Position numbers and translations under genes: made by a program. Under the pieces are notes generated by a model, which saw only the letters and a program-made list of their open reading frames with translations, had not been told where the DNA came from and did no database searches. A DNA stretch of 64,000 bases from the NCBI GenBank assembly GCA_963762885.1, contig CAVXNH010000044.1:1-64000 (forward strand), given 5' to 3'. Positions 29,852 through 38,943 of this stretch are shown here, one piece after another. Source of the stretch: JASHVB01 sp963762885 (GTDB lineage: Bacteria; Pseudomonadota; Alphaproteobacteria; Acetobacterales; Acetobacteraceae). Every line of letters starts with the position of its first letter. Positions within the stretch are counted from its first letter, which is position 1.

Positions 29852-32800
29852 TTGCCGGGCGTCGACCAGGTGGTCGCGCAAGGCGAGCCGCTACCGCCAT
29901 TCGACCTGCACTGCCCGATGCTCAGCCTGCCGCTGGCGCTCGGGACCACGCTCGCGACCATTCCCGCCGAGGCGCCCTACCTGCACGCCGACCCAGCGGA
30001 GGCGACCGCCTGGGGGACGCGCCTGATTGCGCTGGGTAAGCCGGGTGCGCGCATCGGACTGGTCTGGGCCGGCAACCCGCGCAAGCATTTGCCCGTCTCC
30101 TCGGCGACCGATCGCCGGCGTTCGATGCCGCCGGATCGGCTTGCCCCCTTGTTCGACCTGCCCGGCTTCCACTTCGTCAGCCTGCAAAAGGACGGTCCCG
30201 CCGCGCCCGCCCGCTTCCCGCTGACCGACTTCATGCCCGAGATGACCGACCTCGCCGATACCGCGGCGCTGATCGCCAATCTTGATCTGGTCATCGCGGT
30301 GGATACCGCGGTCGCCCATCTGGCGGCGGCGCTGGGCAAGCCGGTATGGCTGCTGAACCGCTTCGACTCGTGCTGGCGCTGGTTCGTCGGCCGCAGCGAT
30401 AGCCCGTGGTACCCGACGCTCCGCATCTTCCGCCAGCCGCGGTCCGGCGACTGGGACGCGGTGATCGACAGCGTCTGCGCTGAACTCGCCGGTGGCGGTG
30501 GGGGCAACCGCGGTGTGCATCGTAACTTGGGCCGCGAAGCGGTCCAAGGTTGGGGGGAGGGGGAGTATCAAGACCCAGCCACCCCGCAGTCCCTCTACGA
30601 CGCCGCGGTCCAGCACCATCAGGCTGGCCGCCTGATCGACGCCGAGCGCCTCTACCAGCAGGTCCTTATCGCCGAACCCCGCCATGCCGACAGCCTGCAC
30701 TTGCTCGGTGTGATCTGCGGCCAGACGGGACGTCACGCCCTGGCTACCGACCTGATCGGCCAGGCGATCGCCCTCAAGCCGCACGAACCCGCCTATCACA
30801 CCAACCTGGCCATTGCGCTGAACGAACAGGACCGGGTGGACGAAGCGGTCGCGTCCTTCCGGGCCGCCCTCGATCTCCGGCCGGACGACGCGGAAGCCCA
30901 CAACCATCTCGGCGTCGGCCTCAAGCGGCAGGGTCACCTCGACGCCGCCATCGCCTGCTACCGCCGAGCCATCGCCCTCGCCCCGGACGATCCCGACGCC
31001 CACCGGAACCTTGGGATCGCCCTGCTGGCGCGCGGCGACCTGCCGGAGGGATGGGAGGAATTCGAGTGGCGCTGGCAGACCGCGCCGATGCGCAAGGACC
31101 GCCGCGACTTCCCGCAGCCCCAATGGCGCGGCGAGCCGGCCGAAGGCCGCACCTTGCTGATCCACGCCGAACAGGGCGCCGGCGACACGTTGCAATTCTG
31201 CCGCTACGCCTCGCTGGCAGCGGCGAGGGGTTTCCGGGTCATCCTGGAAGTCCCCCAGCCGCTGCTCCGATTGCTCCGAACCCTGGCCGGCCCCGACCAA
31301 CTGGTCGCGCGTGGCGAGCCACTCCCGCAGTTTGACCTGCATTGCCCCATGCTCAGCCTGCCGCTGGCCCTGGGGACGACGCTCGACGCCATCCCGGCCG
31401 AAATTCCGTACCTGCGCGCCGATCCCGCGCAGACAGCGGCCTGGGGCCACCGCGTCGCGGCGATTGCCGGCCCGGCGCCACGCATCGGGCTCGCCTGGGC
31501 CGGCAACCCCAGCACCATGTTCGACCGCCGCCGTTCCCTGGCCCCGGACCTGCTGGCGCCATTGTTCGACGTCACCCAGGCGCGGCTTTTCAGCCTGCAA
31601 AAGAGCGGCCCCGCCGCGCCCGGGCACCTCGCCTTGACCGACTTCATGGCGGACGCCCAGGACTTCGCCGACACCGCTGCGCTGATCGCCAACCTCGACC
31701 TTGTCATCTCCGCCGATAACGCCGTCGCCCACCTGGCCGGTGCACTTGGCAAGCCGGTCTGGCTGCTGGACCGCTTCGACCCCGACTGGCGCTGGCTCAC
31801 CGGCCGCCGCGACAGCCCGTGGTATCCGACGCTGCGCATCTACCGCCAGCCGCATCCCGGCGACTGGGACGCGGTCATCGCAGCCGTCCGGGCCGACCTC
31901 GGCGGGTTCGTCGCCAACCTCGTGGCCGAACGCAACCCACCGGACGACGCCGCGCGACATTTCCACCGCGGCATCGCCCTGCGGCAACAGCAGCGCCTGG
32001 ACGACGCCATCGCGTGCTTCCGCGCCGCCATCGACCGCTATCCGGATTTCCCGGCCGCCCTCATCAACCTCGGCGCCGCCCTGCACGAACAAGGCCACTT
32101 GGACGAGGCGGCCGACGCCTACCGCCGCGCCCTCACCGTCCAGCCCAACGCGCCCGAGGCCAGCAACAACCTGGGGATCGTGCTCCAGCAGCTAGGCCGG
32201 TTGGACGAGGCGATCGCCTGCTTCCGCGCGACCCTGGATCTCCAGCCCGACGATGCGGAAACCCACGTCAACCTGGGCCTCGCGTTCGAGGCGCAGGGAC
32301 ACCTGGACGAAGCCGTCGCCTGCTGCCGCAAAGCCCTCGACCTCCGGCCGGACTTCCCCGAGGCGCAATACAACTGCGGCAACATCCTCCAGCAGCAGGA
32401 ACGCCTGGACGACGCAGTCGCCTGTTACCGCAACGCCATCGCCCTTCGGCCGGACTACCCCGAAGCCCACAACAACCTGGGCAACGCGCTTAAGGCGCTC
32501 GATCGCCTGGACGAAGCGGTCGCCTGCTACCGCAAGGCGATCGAACTCCGGCCCGACTACGCCGAAGCGCACTTCAACTGCGGCAACCTGCACTGGCAGC
32601 AGCACGCCGTCGACGAGGCCGCCGCCTGCTTCCGCGCCGCCCTCGATATCCGGCCGGACTTTGCCGAGGCGCTCGACGGCCTGGGCAACGCCCTTCGCAG
32701 CCAAGGCAACCTGGACGAGGCCGTCGTCTGCCTGCGCCGCGCCATCGAACTCAAGCCGGACTACGCCCAGGCCCATAACAACCTTGGCATAGCGTTGCAG

Positions 32801-34123
32801 GGACAGGGGCTGCTGGACGCGGCCATCGACCGCTTCCGCTGCGCGATAGCGCAACACCCGGACATGCCGATGGCGCACAACAACCTCGGCACGGCATTGC
32901 AGGAACAGGACCGGCTGGAGGAGGCGGCCGCCGCCTACCGCAACGCCATTGTCCACCAGCCCAACTTCGCGGATCCGCACAGCAATCTCGGCCTGGCGTT
33001 GCAGAAACTCGGGCAGTGGGACGCGGCGATCGCCAGCTACCGCCGCGCCATCGAGATCAACCCGGACCTCGCCGAGGCACACAACAACCTGAGTATGGCC
33101 TTGCTCGCACGCGGGGATCTGGCGGAGGGATGGGAGGAGAATGAGTGGCGCTGGCAGACGGGGCACATGGCCAAGCACCGCCGCGACTTCGCCCAGCCGC
33201 AGTGGCGTGGCGAGCCGGCGGAAGGCCAGACCCTGCTGATCCACGCGGAGCAAGGCCTCGGCGATAACCTGCAATTCTGCCGCTATGCCCCGCTGGCAGC
33301 CGAGCGCGGGCTGCGGGTCATCGTCGAGGCGCCCCGGCCGCTGGTCCGCCTGCTGCGCAGCCTATCGGGCGTCACCCAGGTCGTGCCTCAGGGCGAAGCC
33401 TTGCCGGAGTTCGACCTGCACTGCCCCATGGTCAGCCTGGCGCTGGCGTTCGGCACCACGCGCGAGACCATCCCCAACGCGATCCCCTATTTGCAGCCCG
33501 ACGCGGCACAGGTCGCGGCCTGGCGAACGCGCCTCGCCGCGTTGGAAAACCAGGGCGTCCGCGTCGGTCTGGTCTGGGCCGGCAATCCGCGCACACACAT
33601 ACGCTCCGGTGCCGCGGTCGACCGTGTGCGCTCGATGGCCCCAGAGCACCTGGCGCCGTTGTTCGCGCTGCCCGGTCTGCACTTCTTCAGCTTGCAGAAG
33701 GGCGGCGCGCCGGCGCCCACCGACTTCCCGCTGACCGACTTCATGGCTGAGATGGACGACTTCGCCGACACCGCGGCGCTGATCGCCAATCTCGACCTGG
33801 TCATCTCGGTCGATACCTCGGTCGCCCACCTGGCCGGTTCCCTCGGCAAGCCGGTCTGGCTGATGGACCGCTTCGATCCGGACTGGCGCTGGTTGCTCGA
33901 ACCGCGCACCACCCCCTGGTATCCGACGCTGCGCATCTACCGCCAGCCGCATCCCGGCGACTGGGAGGCGGTCGTCGAGAGCATACGCGCCGATCTCCGG
34001 CACTACGTCGCAAACGCCACCGGGAACCGTCATCCGCGCGAGAACCGTCATCCCTGCGAAAGCGGGGACCCAAGCTGCATGGGTCCCCGCTTTCGCGGGG
34101 ATGACAGGTACTCGCGCGGATGA
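29852..34123 (+). CDS. TPR-glycosyltransferase, end of module 7 and modules 8-9
   Basis: 1,423 codons without interruption. First comes the C-terminal two thirds of the module 7 GT domain. Then a Gly/Arg linker (30485-30590) without palindrome leads to module 8, which has only four TPRs (from 30592, GT 31035-31905). Module 9 follows with eleven TPRs (from 31927) and no N-terminal capping repeat; it joins module 8 through GGFVANLVAERNPPDDAARH. In module 8 the usual SVDTAVAHLA is SADNAVAHLAGA, replacing the Thr/Ser next to the catalytic-site Asp by Asn. The stop TGA at 34121-34123 lies inside a palindromic repeat whose translation (HPRENRHPCESGDP ...) forms the tail. Confidence 0.83.
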   Translation: MPGVDQVVAQGEPLPPFDLHCPMLSLPLALGTTLATIPAEAPYLHADPAEATAWGTRLIALGKPGARIGLVWAGNPRKHLPVSSATDRRRSMPPDRLAPLFDLPGFHFVSLQKDGPAAPARFPLTDFMPEMTDLADTAALIANLDLVIAVDTAVAHLAAALGKPVWLLNRFDSCWRWFVGRSDSPWYPTLRIFRQPRSGDWDAVIDSVCAELAGGGGGNRGVHRNLGREAVQGWGEGEYQDPATPQSLYDAAVQHHQAGRLIDAERLYQQVLIAEPRHADSLHLLGVICGQTGRHALATDLIGQAIALKPHEPAYHTNLAIALNEQDRVDEAVASFRAALDLRPDDAEAHNHLGVGLKRQGHLDAAIACYRRAIALAPDDPDAHRNLGIALLARGDLPEGWEEFEWRWQTAPMRKDRRDFPQPQWRGEPAEGRTLLIHAEQGAGDTLQFCRYASLAAARGFRVILEVPQPLLRLLRTLAGPDQLVARGEPLPQFDLHCPMLSLPLALGTTLDAIPAEIPYLRADPAQTAAWGHRVAAIAGPAPRIGLAWAGNPSTMFDRRRSLAPDLLAPLFDVTQARLFSLQKSGPAAPGHLALTDFMADAQDFADTAALIANLDLVISADNAVAHLAGALGKPVWLLDRFDPDWRWLTGRRDSPWYPTLRIYRQPHPGDWDAVIAAVRADLGGFVANLVAERNPPDDAARHFHRGIALRQQQRLDDAIACFRAAIDRYPDFPAALINLGAALHEQGHLDEAADAYRRALTVQPNAPEASNNLGIVLQQLGRLDEAIACFRATLDLQPDDAETHVNLGLAFEAQGHLDEAVACCRKALDLRPDFPEAQYNCGNILQQQERLDDAVACYRNAIALRPDYPEAHNNLGNALKALDRLDEAVACYRKAIELRPDYAEAHFNCGNLHWQQHAVDEAAACFRAALDIRPDFAEALDGLGNALRSQGNLDEAVVCLRRAIELKPDYAQAHNNLGIALQGQGLLDAAIDRFRCAIAQHPDMPMAHNNLGTALQEQDRLEEAAAAYRNAIVHQPNFADPHSNLGLALQKLGQWDAAIASYRRAIEINPDLAEAHNNLSMALLARGDLAEGWEENEWRWQTGHMAKHRRDFAQPQWRGEPAEGQTLLIHAEQGLGDNLQFCRYAPLAAERGLRVIVEAPRPLVRLLRSLSGVTQVVPQGEALPEFDLHCPMVSLALAFGTTRETIPNAIPYLQPDAAQVAAWRTRLAALENQGVRVGLVWAGNPRTHIRSGAAVDRVRSMAPEHLAPLFALPGLHFFSLQKGGAPAPTDFPLTDFMAEMDDFADTAALIANLDLVISVDTSVAHLAGSLGKPVWLMDRFDPDWRWLLEPRTTPWYPTLRIYRQPHPGDWEAVVESIRADLRHYVANATGNRHPRENRHPCESGDPSCMGPRFRGDDRYSRG

Positions 34124-34128
34124 CAGTT
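34025..34128. repeat. Nested palindrome at the module 9/10 boundary
   Basis: Outer arms GAACCGTCATCCGCGCGAG and CTCGCGCGGATGACAGTTC enclose an inner element GTCATCCCTGCGAAAGCGGG ... CCCGCTTTCGCGGGGATGAC. The stop of the upstream frame (34121-34123) and the ATG of the downstream frame (34101) both fall inside it. Confidence 0.8.
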
Positions 34129-37100
34129 CTCGCTCGGCCGCCGCGCCGTCGCGCCTGACCCCGCCCGCCCAGGCGCTGTTCGACGCCGCCGTCCGGCACC
34201 ATCTGGCCGGGCGGCTGACCGAGGCCGAGCCACTCTACCGCCAGGTCCTGGCCATCCATCCCGGCCAGGCCGACTGCCTGCACTTGCTCGGCGTGATCGC
34301 CGGCCAGACCGGACGGCACGAGCAAGCGATCGACCTGATCGGCCAGGCGATCGCCATCGACCCGACGGCGGCGGTGTACCATTCCAATCTCGGTGTTTCG
34401 CTGCAGCAGCAGGGGCGGCTGGACGAAGCGATCGCCAGCTTCCGCGCCGCCCGCGATCTCAAGCCGGACGATCCGGACACGCACACCCATCTGGGGATCG
34501 CGCTGAAAAACCAGGGCCGCCTGGAGGAGGCCGCCGCTTGCTTCCGCCGCGCTCTCGAAATCGCGCCGGACAACGCCGAGGCGCTGACCCACCTGCAAAA
34601 CCTGCCGGCGGCACACCAGCAAACGGACGATCCCGAGGCTCTGTTCAACCAGGCCGTCACGCTCCGGGCGCAAGGCCGGCTGGAGGATGCGATCGCCAGC
34701 TACCGCCGGGCCATCGCGCTGAAACCCGACTATCCCGGGGCCTTCAACAACCTTGGCAACATACTTCGCGCCCAGGGCCGCATGGAGGAGGCCATTGCGT
34801 GCCTCCGCACCGCCGTCGAACTCAGTCCCGACTACGCCGAGGCCCACAATAACCTGGGCATCGCGCTCCAGGCGCAGGGATGGCGGGACGAGGCGGTCGC
34901 CTGCTACCGGCGCGCGCTCGAACTGCGGCCGGACCTGCCCGCGCTGCACAATAACCTGGGCACCGCCTTGCAGGAACAGGCGCGGCTCGACGACGCGGTT
35001 GCCTGCTATCGCCGCGCCCTCGACCTCAATCCCAACTTCAGCGAGGCGCATAACAGCCTCGGCGCGGCGTTGCATCTCCAGGGTCGGCCGGACGAGGCCG
35101 CCGCCCACTACCGCAAGGCCGTCATGCTCCGGCCCGACTACACCGAGGCCTACAACAACCTCGGCAATGCCTTGCAGGAACAGGGTCTGCTGGACGCGGA
35201 CGCGGTCGCTGCCCAGCGGGCCGCAACACTGGAGGCCGAACAAGCGTTGGACGCCGCGTGGCTGGACCAGGGCCAACTGGACGAAGCGGCGAGTTGCTAC
35301 CGGAAAGCCCTCGAACTCAACCCGGACTACGCCGAAGCCCACACCAACCTGGCGATGGCGTTGCTCGCGCGCGGGAACCTGGCGGCGGGCTGGGAGGAAA
35401 ACGAGTGGCGCTGGAAAACGCCGCAACTGGCCGGCGCGTATCGCAACCTCGGCCGCCCGCAATGGCGCGGCGAGGCGGCAGCCGGCCAGACCCTGCTGAT
35501 CCAGGCGGAGCAAGGCTTCGGCGATAATCTGCAGTTCTGCCGCTACGCGCCGCTGGCAGCCGCGCGCGGCCTGCGCGTGATCCTGGAAGTCCCCAAACCC
35601 CTGGTGCGGCTGTTCCGCAGCCTGCCGGGGATCGACCAGGTCGTGCCGTCCGGCGAGGCGCTGCCGCCATTCGATCTGTACTGCCCAGTAATGAGTCTGC
35701 CCATCGCGCTGGGCACCGCAACGATTGCGGATATTCCCAACGAGGTGCCCTACCTGCGCGCCGACCCGGCGCAGGTCGCGTCCTGGCGGACGCGCCTCGC
35801 GGCGACCGGCAAGCCGGGGCCGCGGATCGGCATGGTGTGGGCAGGCAATCCGCGCGAGCACCAGCCCAGCGCGTCGGCGGTCGATCGCCGGCGCTCGATC
35901 GGCGCCGAACGGCTGGCGCCGTTGTTCGACATCCCGGGAGCGCATTTCGTCAGCCTGCAAAAGGACGGACCCGCCGCGCCGCCGGACTTCCCGCTGACCA
36001 ATTTCATGCGCGAGATGACGGACTTCGCCGACACCGCGGCTCTGGTCACCAATCTGGACCTGGTTATCGCGGTGGATACCGCGGTGGCCCACCTGTCCGC
36101 GGCGCTGGGCCGGCCGGTGTGGCTGCTGGACCGCTTCGATTTGGATTGGCGCTGGCTGATCGGGCGCCACGACAGCCCCTGGTATCCGACGCTGCGCGTG
36201 TTCCGCCAGCCGAGCCCCGGCAACTGGCCAGCCGTCGTCGAAGCCGTCCGCGAGGAGTTGCAATCGTTCGTTGCCGCGCATCCGGAGCCTGGCGCATTTG
36301 TCATGGACGTTCCGGCGCTGTTCGCCGAGGCCGTCGCGCGGCATCAGGCCGGCCGCGTGGCCGACGCCGAATTGCTCTACCGGCAGATCGTCGAGCATGA
36401 CACGAGCCATGGCGACAGCCTGCACATGCTGGGGGTGATCGGCGGCCAGACGGGACGCCACGAGCTGGCGGTCGAGATGATAGGCCGGGCGATCGCCATC
36501 GACCCGAACGTGGCTTTCTATCATTCCGACCTGGCGGTTTCGTTGCGGCACCTGGGGCAGCCGGAGGCAGCCGTCGCACACTTCCGCAACGCCGCCGACC
36601 TGCGGCCCGACAGTGCGCAGGCCCAGCTCAATCTCGGCATCGCGCTGAGCGCGCTGCGGCGCCGGGACGAGGCGATCTCCTGCTTCCGCCGGGCGATCGA
36701 ACTGCGGCCGGACCTCCCGCGGGCACACCGCAGCCTCGGCACTGCGCTTGCGGAACAAGGGCTGCTCGACGAGGCCGCCGGCTGCTTCGGCCGCGCCCTT
36801 GAACTTCGGCCGGACGACCGGGAAGCGCTGGACGGCCTGCGGGACACGCTGCGAGCGCAAGGCCAGTCCGACGCGTTGGTCGCGTGCCGCATCGCCCTTG
36901 CCCTCAAGCCGGACGACCCACGGGCACATTTCAACCTGGGTCTTGTGCTGCAGGAGCAGGACCGGCCGGATGAAGCGGTCGCTTGTTACCGCAAGGCTGT
37001 CGCGCTCGGGTCGGACGATCCGGAGCTGCATTTCGGCCTGGGCCTTGCGCTGAAAGCGCAGGACCTGCTGGCGGAAGCGGTCGCGTGCTACCGCCGGGCG

Positions 37101-38204
37101 ATCGCGCTCGACCCGACTTATCCGGCCGCGTACAACAACCTGGGTAATACGCTGCGGGCACTGGGACAGGTGGACGACGCGGTCGCCAGCCTCCGCACCG
37201 GCGTCGAGCTCCAACCGGACAATGCGGAGGCGCACTGCAACCTGGCGCTGGCGCTGCTGGCGCGCGGCGATCTGGCGGCCGGATGGGAAGAGAACGAGTG
37301 GCGCTGGAAGACGCCGCAAATGCGCAAGGATTACCGCGACTACGCCGTGCCGCTTTGGCGCGGCGAGCCAGCGGAGGGCCGCACGCTGCTGATCCATGCC
37401 GAGCAAGGCCTCGGCGATAACCTGCAATTCTGCCGCTATGTCCCGCTGGCGGCCGCACGCGGCCTGAAGATCGTCCTCGCGGTCCCCAGCCGGTTGGCCC
37501 GATTGCTGCGTAGCCTGCCGGGTGTCGCGCAACTGGTGACGCACGGCGACGAACTGCCGCCCTTCGATCTGCGCTGCCCGATGCTCAGCCTGCCGCGGGC
37601 GTTGGGCACCGCCACCGTGGCGATGATCCCGGCCGACGTGCCCTACCTGCATGCCGATCCAGCGCAGGCCGCGGACTGGGCGGCGCGCCTCGCCGCGATG
37701 GCGAACCAGGGCCGGCGGGTCGGCCTGGTTTGGGCGGGCAATCCGCGCGACGGTCTGCCGGTTGGATCGGCGGTCGATCGCCGCCGGTCGCTCGCCCCGG
37801 AACGGCTGGCCCCGCTGTTCGAGGTGCCCGGACTGCACCTGTTCAGCCTGCAAAAGGACGGGCCCGCCGCGCCGCCGGACTTCCCGCTGACCGACTTCAT
37901 GACCGAGATGACCGACCTCGCCGATACCGCGGCGTTGGTCGCCAACCTCGATCTGGTCATTTCGGTCGATACCTGCGTCGCCCACCTGGCTGGGGCGCAG
38001 GGCAAGCCGGTCTGGCTCCTGGACCGCTTCGATCCATGCTGGCGCTGGCTCGTTGGGCGCAGCGACAGTCCGTGGTACCCAACGCTGCGGATTTATCGTC
38101 AGCCCCTGCCAGGGGATTGGGACACTGTTCTGGCTGACGTCGCCCGCGACTTAAGGGAGTTTCGTGCCCCGCTCACAGATCGGCATTCGGACGCCTCGTT
38201 ATAG
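34101..38204 (+). CDS. TPR-glycosyltransferase, modules 10 and 11
   Basis: 1,367 codons, intact. The apparent ATG 34101 lies in the right arm of the palindrome and overlaps the previous stop by 23 bases; no good ribosome site is visible, so a later start or translational coupling is possible. Module 10 (N-cap 34172, about 12 TPRs including one enlarged by about 30 residues with an A/E-rich insert DADAVAAQRAATLEAEQALD) has its GT domain from about 35385. Module 11 (N-cap 36316, nine TPRs, GT from about 37275) follows a very short junction. GT signatures are intact in both (AVDTAVAHLSAALGRPVWLL; SVDTCVAHLAGAQGKPVWLL). Stop TAG at 38202-38204. Confidence 0.87.
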   Translation: MTGTRADDSSRSAAAPSRLTPPAQALFDAAVRHHLAGRLTEAEPLYRQVLAIHPGQADCLHLLGVIAGQTGRHEQAIDLIGQAIAIDPTAAVYHSNLGVSLQQQGRLDEAIASFRAARDLKPDDPDTHTHLGIALKNQGRLEEAAACFRRALEIAPDNAEALTHLQNLPAAHQQTDDPEALFNQAVTLRAQGRLEDAIASYRRAIALKPDYPGAFNNLGNILRAQGRMEEAIACLRTAVELSPDYAEAHNNLGIALQAQGWRDEAVACYRRALELRPDLPALHNNLGTALQEQARLDDAVACYRRALDLNPNFSEAHNSLGAALHLQGRPDEAAAHYRKAVMLRPDYTEAYNNLGNALQEQGLLDADAVAAQRAATLEAEQALDAAWLDQGQLDEAASCYRKALELNPDYAEAHTNLAMALLARGNLAAGWEENEWRWKTPQLAGAYRNLGRPQWRGEAAAGQTLLIQAEQGFGDNLQFCRYAPLAAARGLRVILEVPKPLVRLFRSLPGIDQVVPSGEALPPFDLYCPVMSLPIALGTATIADIPNEVPYLRADPAQVASWRTRLAATGKPGPRIGMVWAGNPREHQPSASAVDRRRSIGAERLAPLFDIPGAHFVSLQKDGPAAPPDFPLTNFMREMTDFADTAALVTNLDLVIAVDTAVAHLSAALGRPVWLLDRFDLDWRWLIGRHDSPWYPTLRVFRQPSPGNWPAVVEAVREELQSFVAAHPEPGAFVMDVPALFAEAVARHQAGRVADAELLYRQIVEHDTSHGDSLHMLGVIGGQTGRHELAVEMIGRAIAIDPNVAFYHSDLAVSLRHLGQPEAAVAHFRNAADLRPDSAQAQLNLGIALSALRRRDEAISCFRRAIELRPDLPRAHRSLGTALAEQGLLDEAAGCFGRALELRPDDREALDGLRDTLRAQGQSDALVACRIALALKPDDPRAHFNLGLVLQEQDRPDEAVACYRKAVALGSDDPELHFGLGLALKAQDLLAEAVACYRRAIALDPTYPAAYNNLGNTLRALGQVDDAVASLRTGVELQPDNAEAHCNLALALLARGDLAAGWEENEWRWKTPQMRKDYRDYAVPLWRGEPAEGRTLLIHAEQGLGDNLQFCRYVPLAAARGLKIVLAVPSRLARLLRSLPGVAQLVTHGDELPPFDLRCPMLSLPRALGTATVAMIPADVPYLHADPAQAADWAARLAAMANQGRRVGLVWAGNPRDGLPVGSAVDRRRSLAPERLAPLFEVPGLHLFSLQKDGPAAPPDFPLTDFMTEMTDLADTAALVANLDLVISVDTCVAHLAGAQGKPVWLLDRFDPCWRWLVGRSDSPWYPTLRIYRQPLPGDWDTVLADVARDLREFRAPLTDRHSDASL

Positions 38205-38208
38205 TAGC

Positions 38209-38404
38209 ACCAACCCGCCGAACGATTGCCTCTCGACCGCGTCGCGCGGACCGCCCTAACCGTCATGGCCGGCCTTGTGCCGGCCATCCACGCCTTGCCT
38301 CCGTGCACGCGACAAAAGGCGTGGATGGCCGGCACAAGGCCGGCCATGACGGTTAGCGGCGGCCTTTGTCCTACGTCAATCGTTTTGCGGGCTGGTATAA
38401 TCCG
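38209..38404. repeat. MITE-like palindromic element, copy 1
   Basis: About 195 bp with imperfect terminal arms (CACCAACCCGCCGAACGATT left; the complement ending GCGGGCTGGTATAATCC right). The perfect inner palindrome is CTAACCGTCATGGCCGGCCT ... CCATGACGGTTAG. Its left 65 bp match 44352-44416 and its centre matches 44563-44652. It encodes no protein. Confidence 0.7.
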
Positions 38405-38417
38405 CCGACGCTCGGCG

Positions 38418-38846
38418 TCATGACGGAAGAGCGTCGAGCATCGCTTTCGCTTCCCTGAGGCTGATGGTGTCGAACCCTTCGGTGAACCGGTCATAGACCG
38501 ACGCCAGTAATCGCCGGGCCTCGTCCTGGCGGCCCTGGGTCACCCGCAAGCGCGCAAGGCTAAGCGCGGCCCGCAACTCCCAGAGCAACGCACCCTGCTG
38601 CCGGGCCACGGTGAGTGCCTCGCGGAAAGCTTCCTCAGCTTCCGTTACCGCCTTTTGTCGCAGCAGGACTTCGCCCTTGACGCGGAGCAAATCGGCGACG
38701 AACAGATCCTGGCCGTCATCGCCTTGGCTCGCTGCGGCCAGCCCCTCATTCACGGTATCAAGCGCCTCGGCCAGTTCGCCACGCCCGATAAGGCCGGTCG
38801 CAAGTGCACCCTTGGACTCGGGATACGACATCCGGCCGCGCAGCAC
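38418..38846 (-). pseudogene. C-terminal TPR fragment of an adenylate-cyclase/ATPase-type regulator
   Basis: 143 codons. The sequence (LLRVKGEVLLRQKAVTEAEE, ALLWELRAALSLARLRVTQG, VYDRFTEGFDTISLREAKAM) matches the C-terminal TPR end that large class III cyclase or AAA-ATPase transcriptional regulators carry. The cyclase, ATPase and preceding TPR domains are absent, so this is a truncated remnant. It lies next to a MITE-like element. It is unrelated in sequence to the TPR array on the other side. Confidence 0.65.
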
Positions 38847-38943
38847 AATTCCGGTCCGGGCGAAACCGCTCTAGGGTCGCTCCTGCGCAGGGAAACACGG
38901 CCGCCGACGACACTGCTTCCCCGGCATGCAATGGAGGTACATC

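Larger units (their letters stand above)
15749..38204 (+). other. Tandem array of eleven TPR + GT9-like glycosyltransferase modules
   Basis: Each module begins with a capping TPR (LFAAAVQHHQAGRL-type), carries 4-12 TPRs of 34 residues (NNLGNALREQGRLDEA ...), then MALLARGDLAEGWEEYEWRW and a GT-B domain of about 290 residues. That domain has QGFGDTLQFCRYAPLAA, IGLVWAGNPR, FFSLQKDGPAAP and VISVDTAVAHLAAALGKPVW, the GT9/heptosyltransferase signatures. Approximate module starts: 15821, 18182, 20527, 22455, 24838, 26983, 28803, 30592, 31927, 34172, 36316. TPR counts: 12, 12, 9, 11, 9, 8, 7, 4, 11, about 12, 9. Frame changes near 19825, 21260, 27116-27820, 28400, 28790-28830 and 29710-29850 are single-base indels. 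Corrected, modules 1-9 form one reading frame. Confidence 0.85.

Noticed and set aside
33801..37985. Open frame of 1,394 codons on the minus strand
   Set aside because: Antisense shadow of modules 9-11 with the same repeating pattern as the other minus-strand shadow; no protein family features.
15749..38204. SPINDLY/OGT-type (GT41) O-GlcNAc transferase assignment
   Set aside because: Although TPR plus glycosyltransferase suggests OGT, the C-terminal domain has the GT9 motif around VDTAVAHLAAALGKPVW and lacks OGT catalytic segments.
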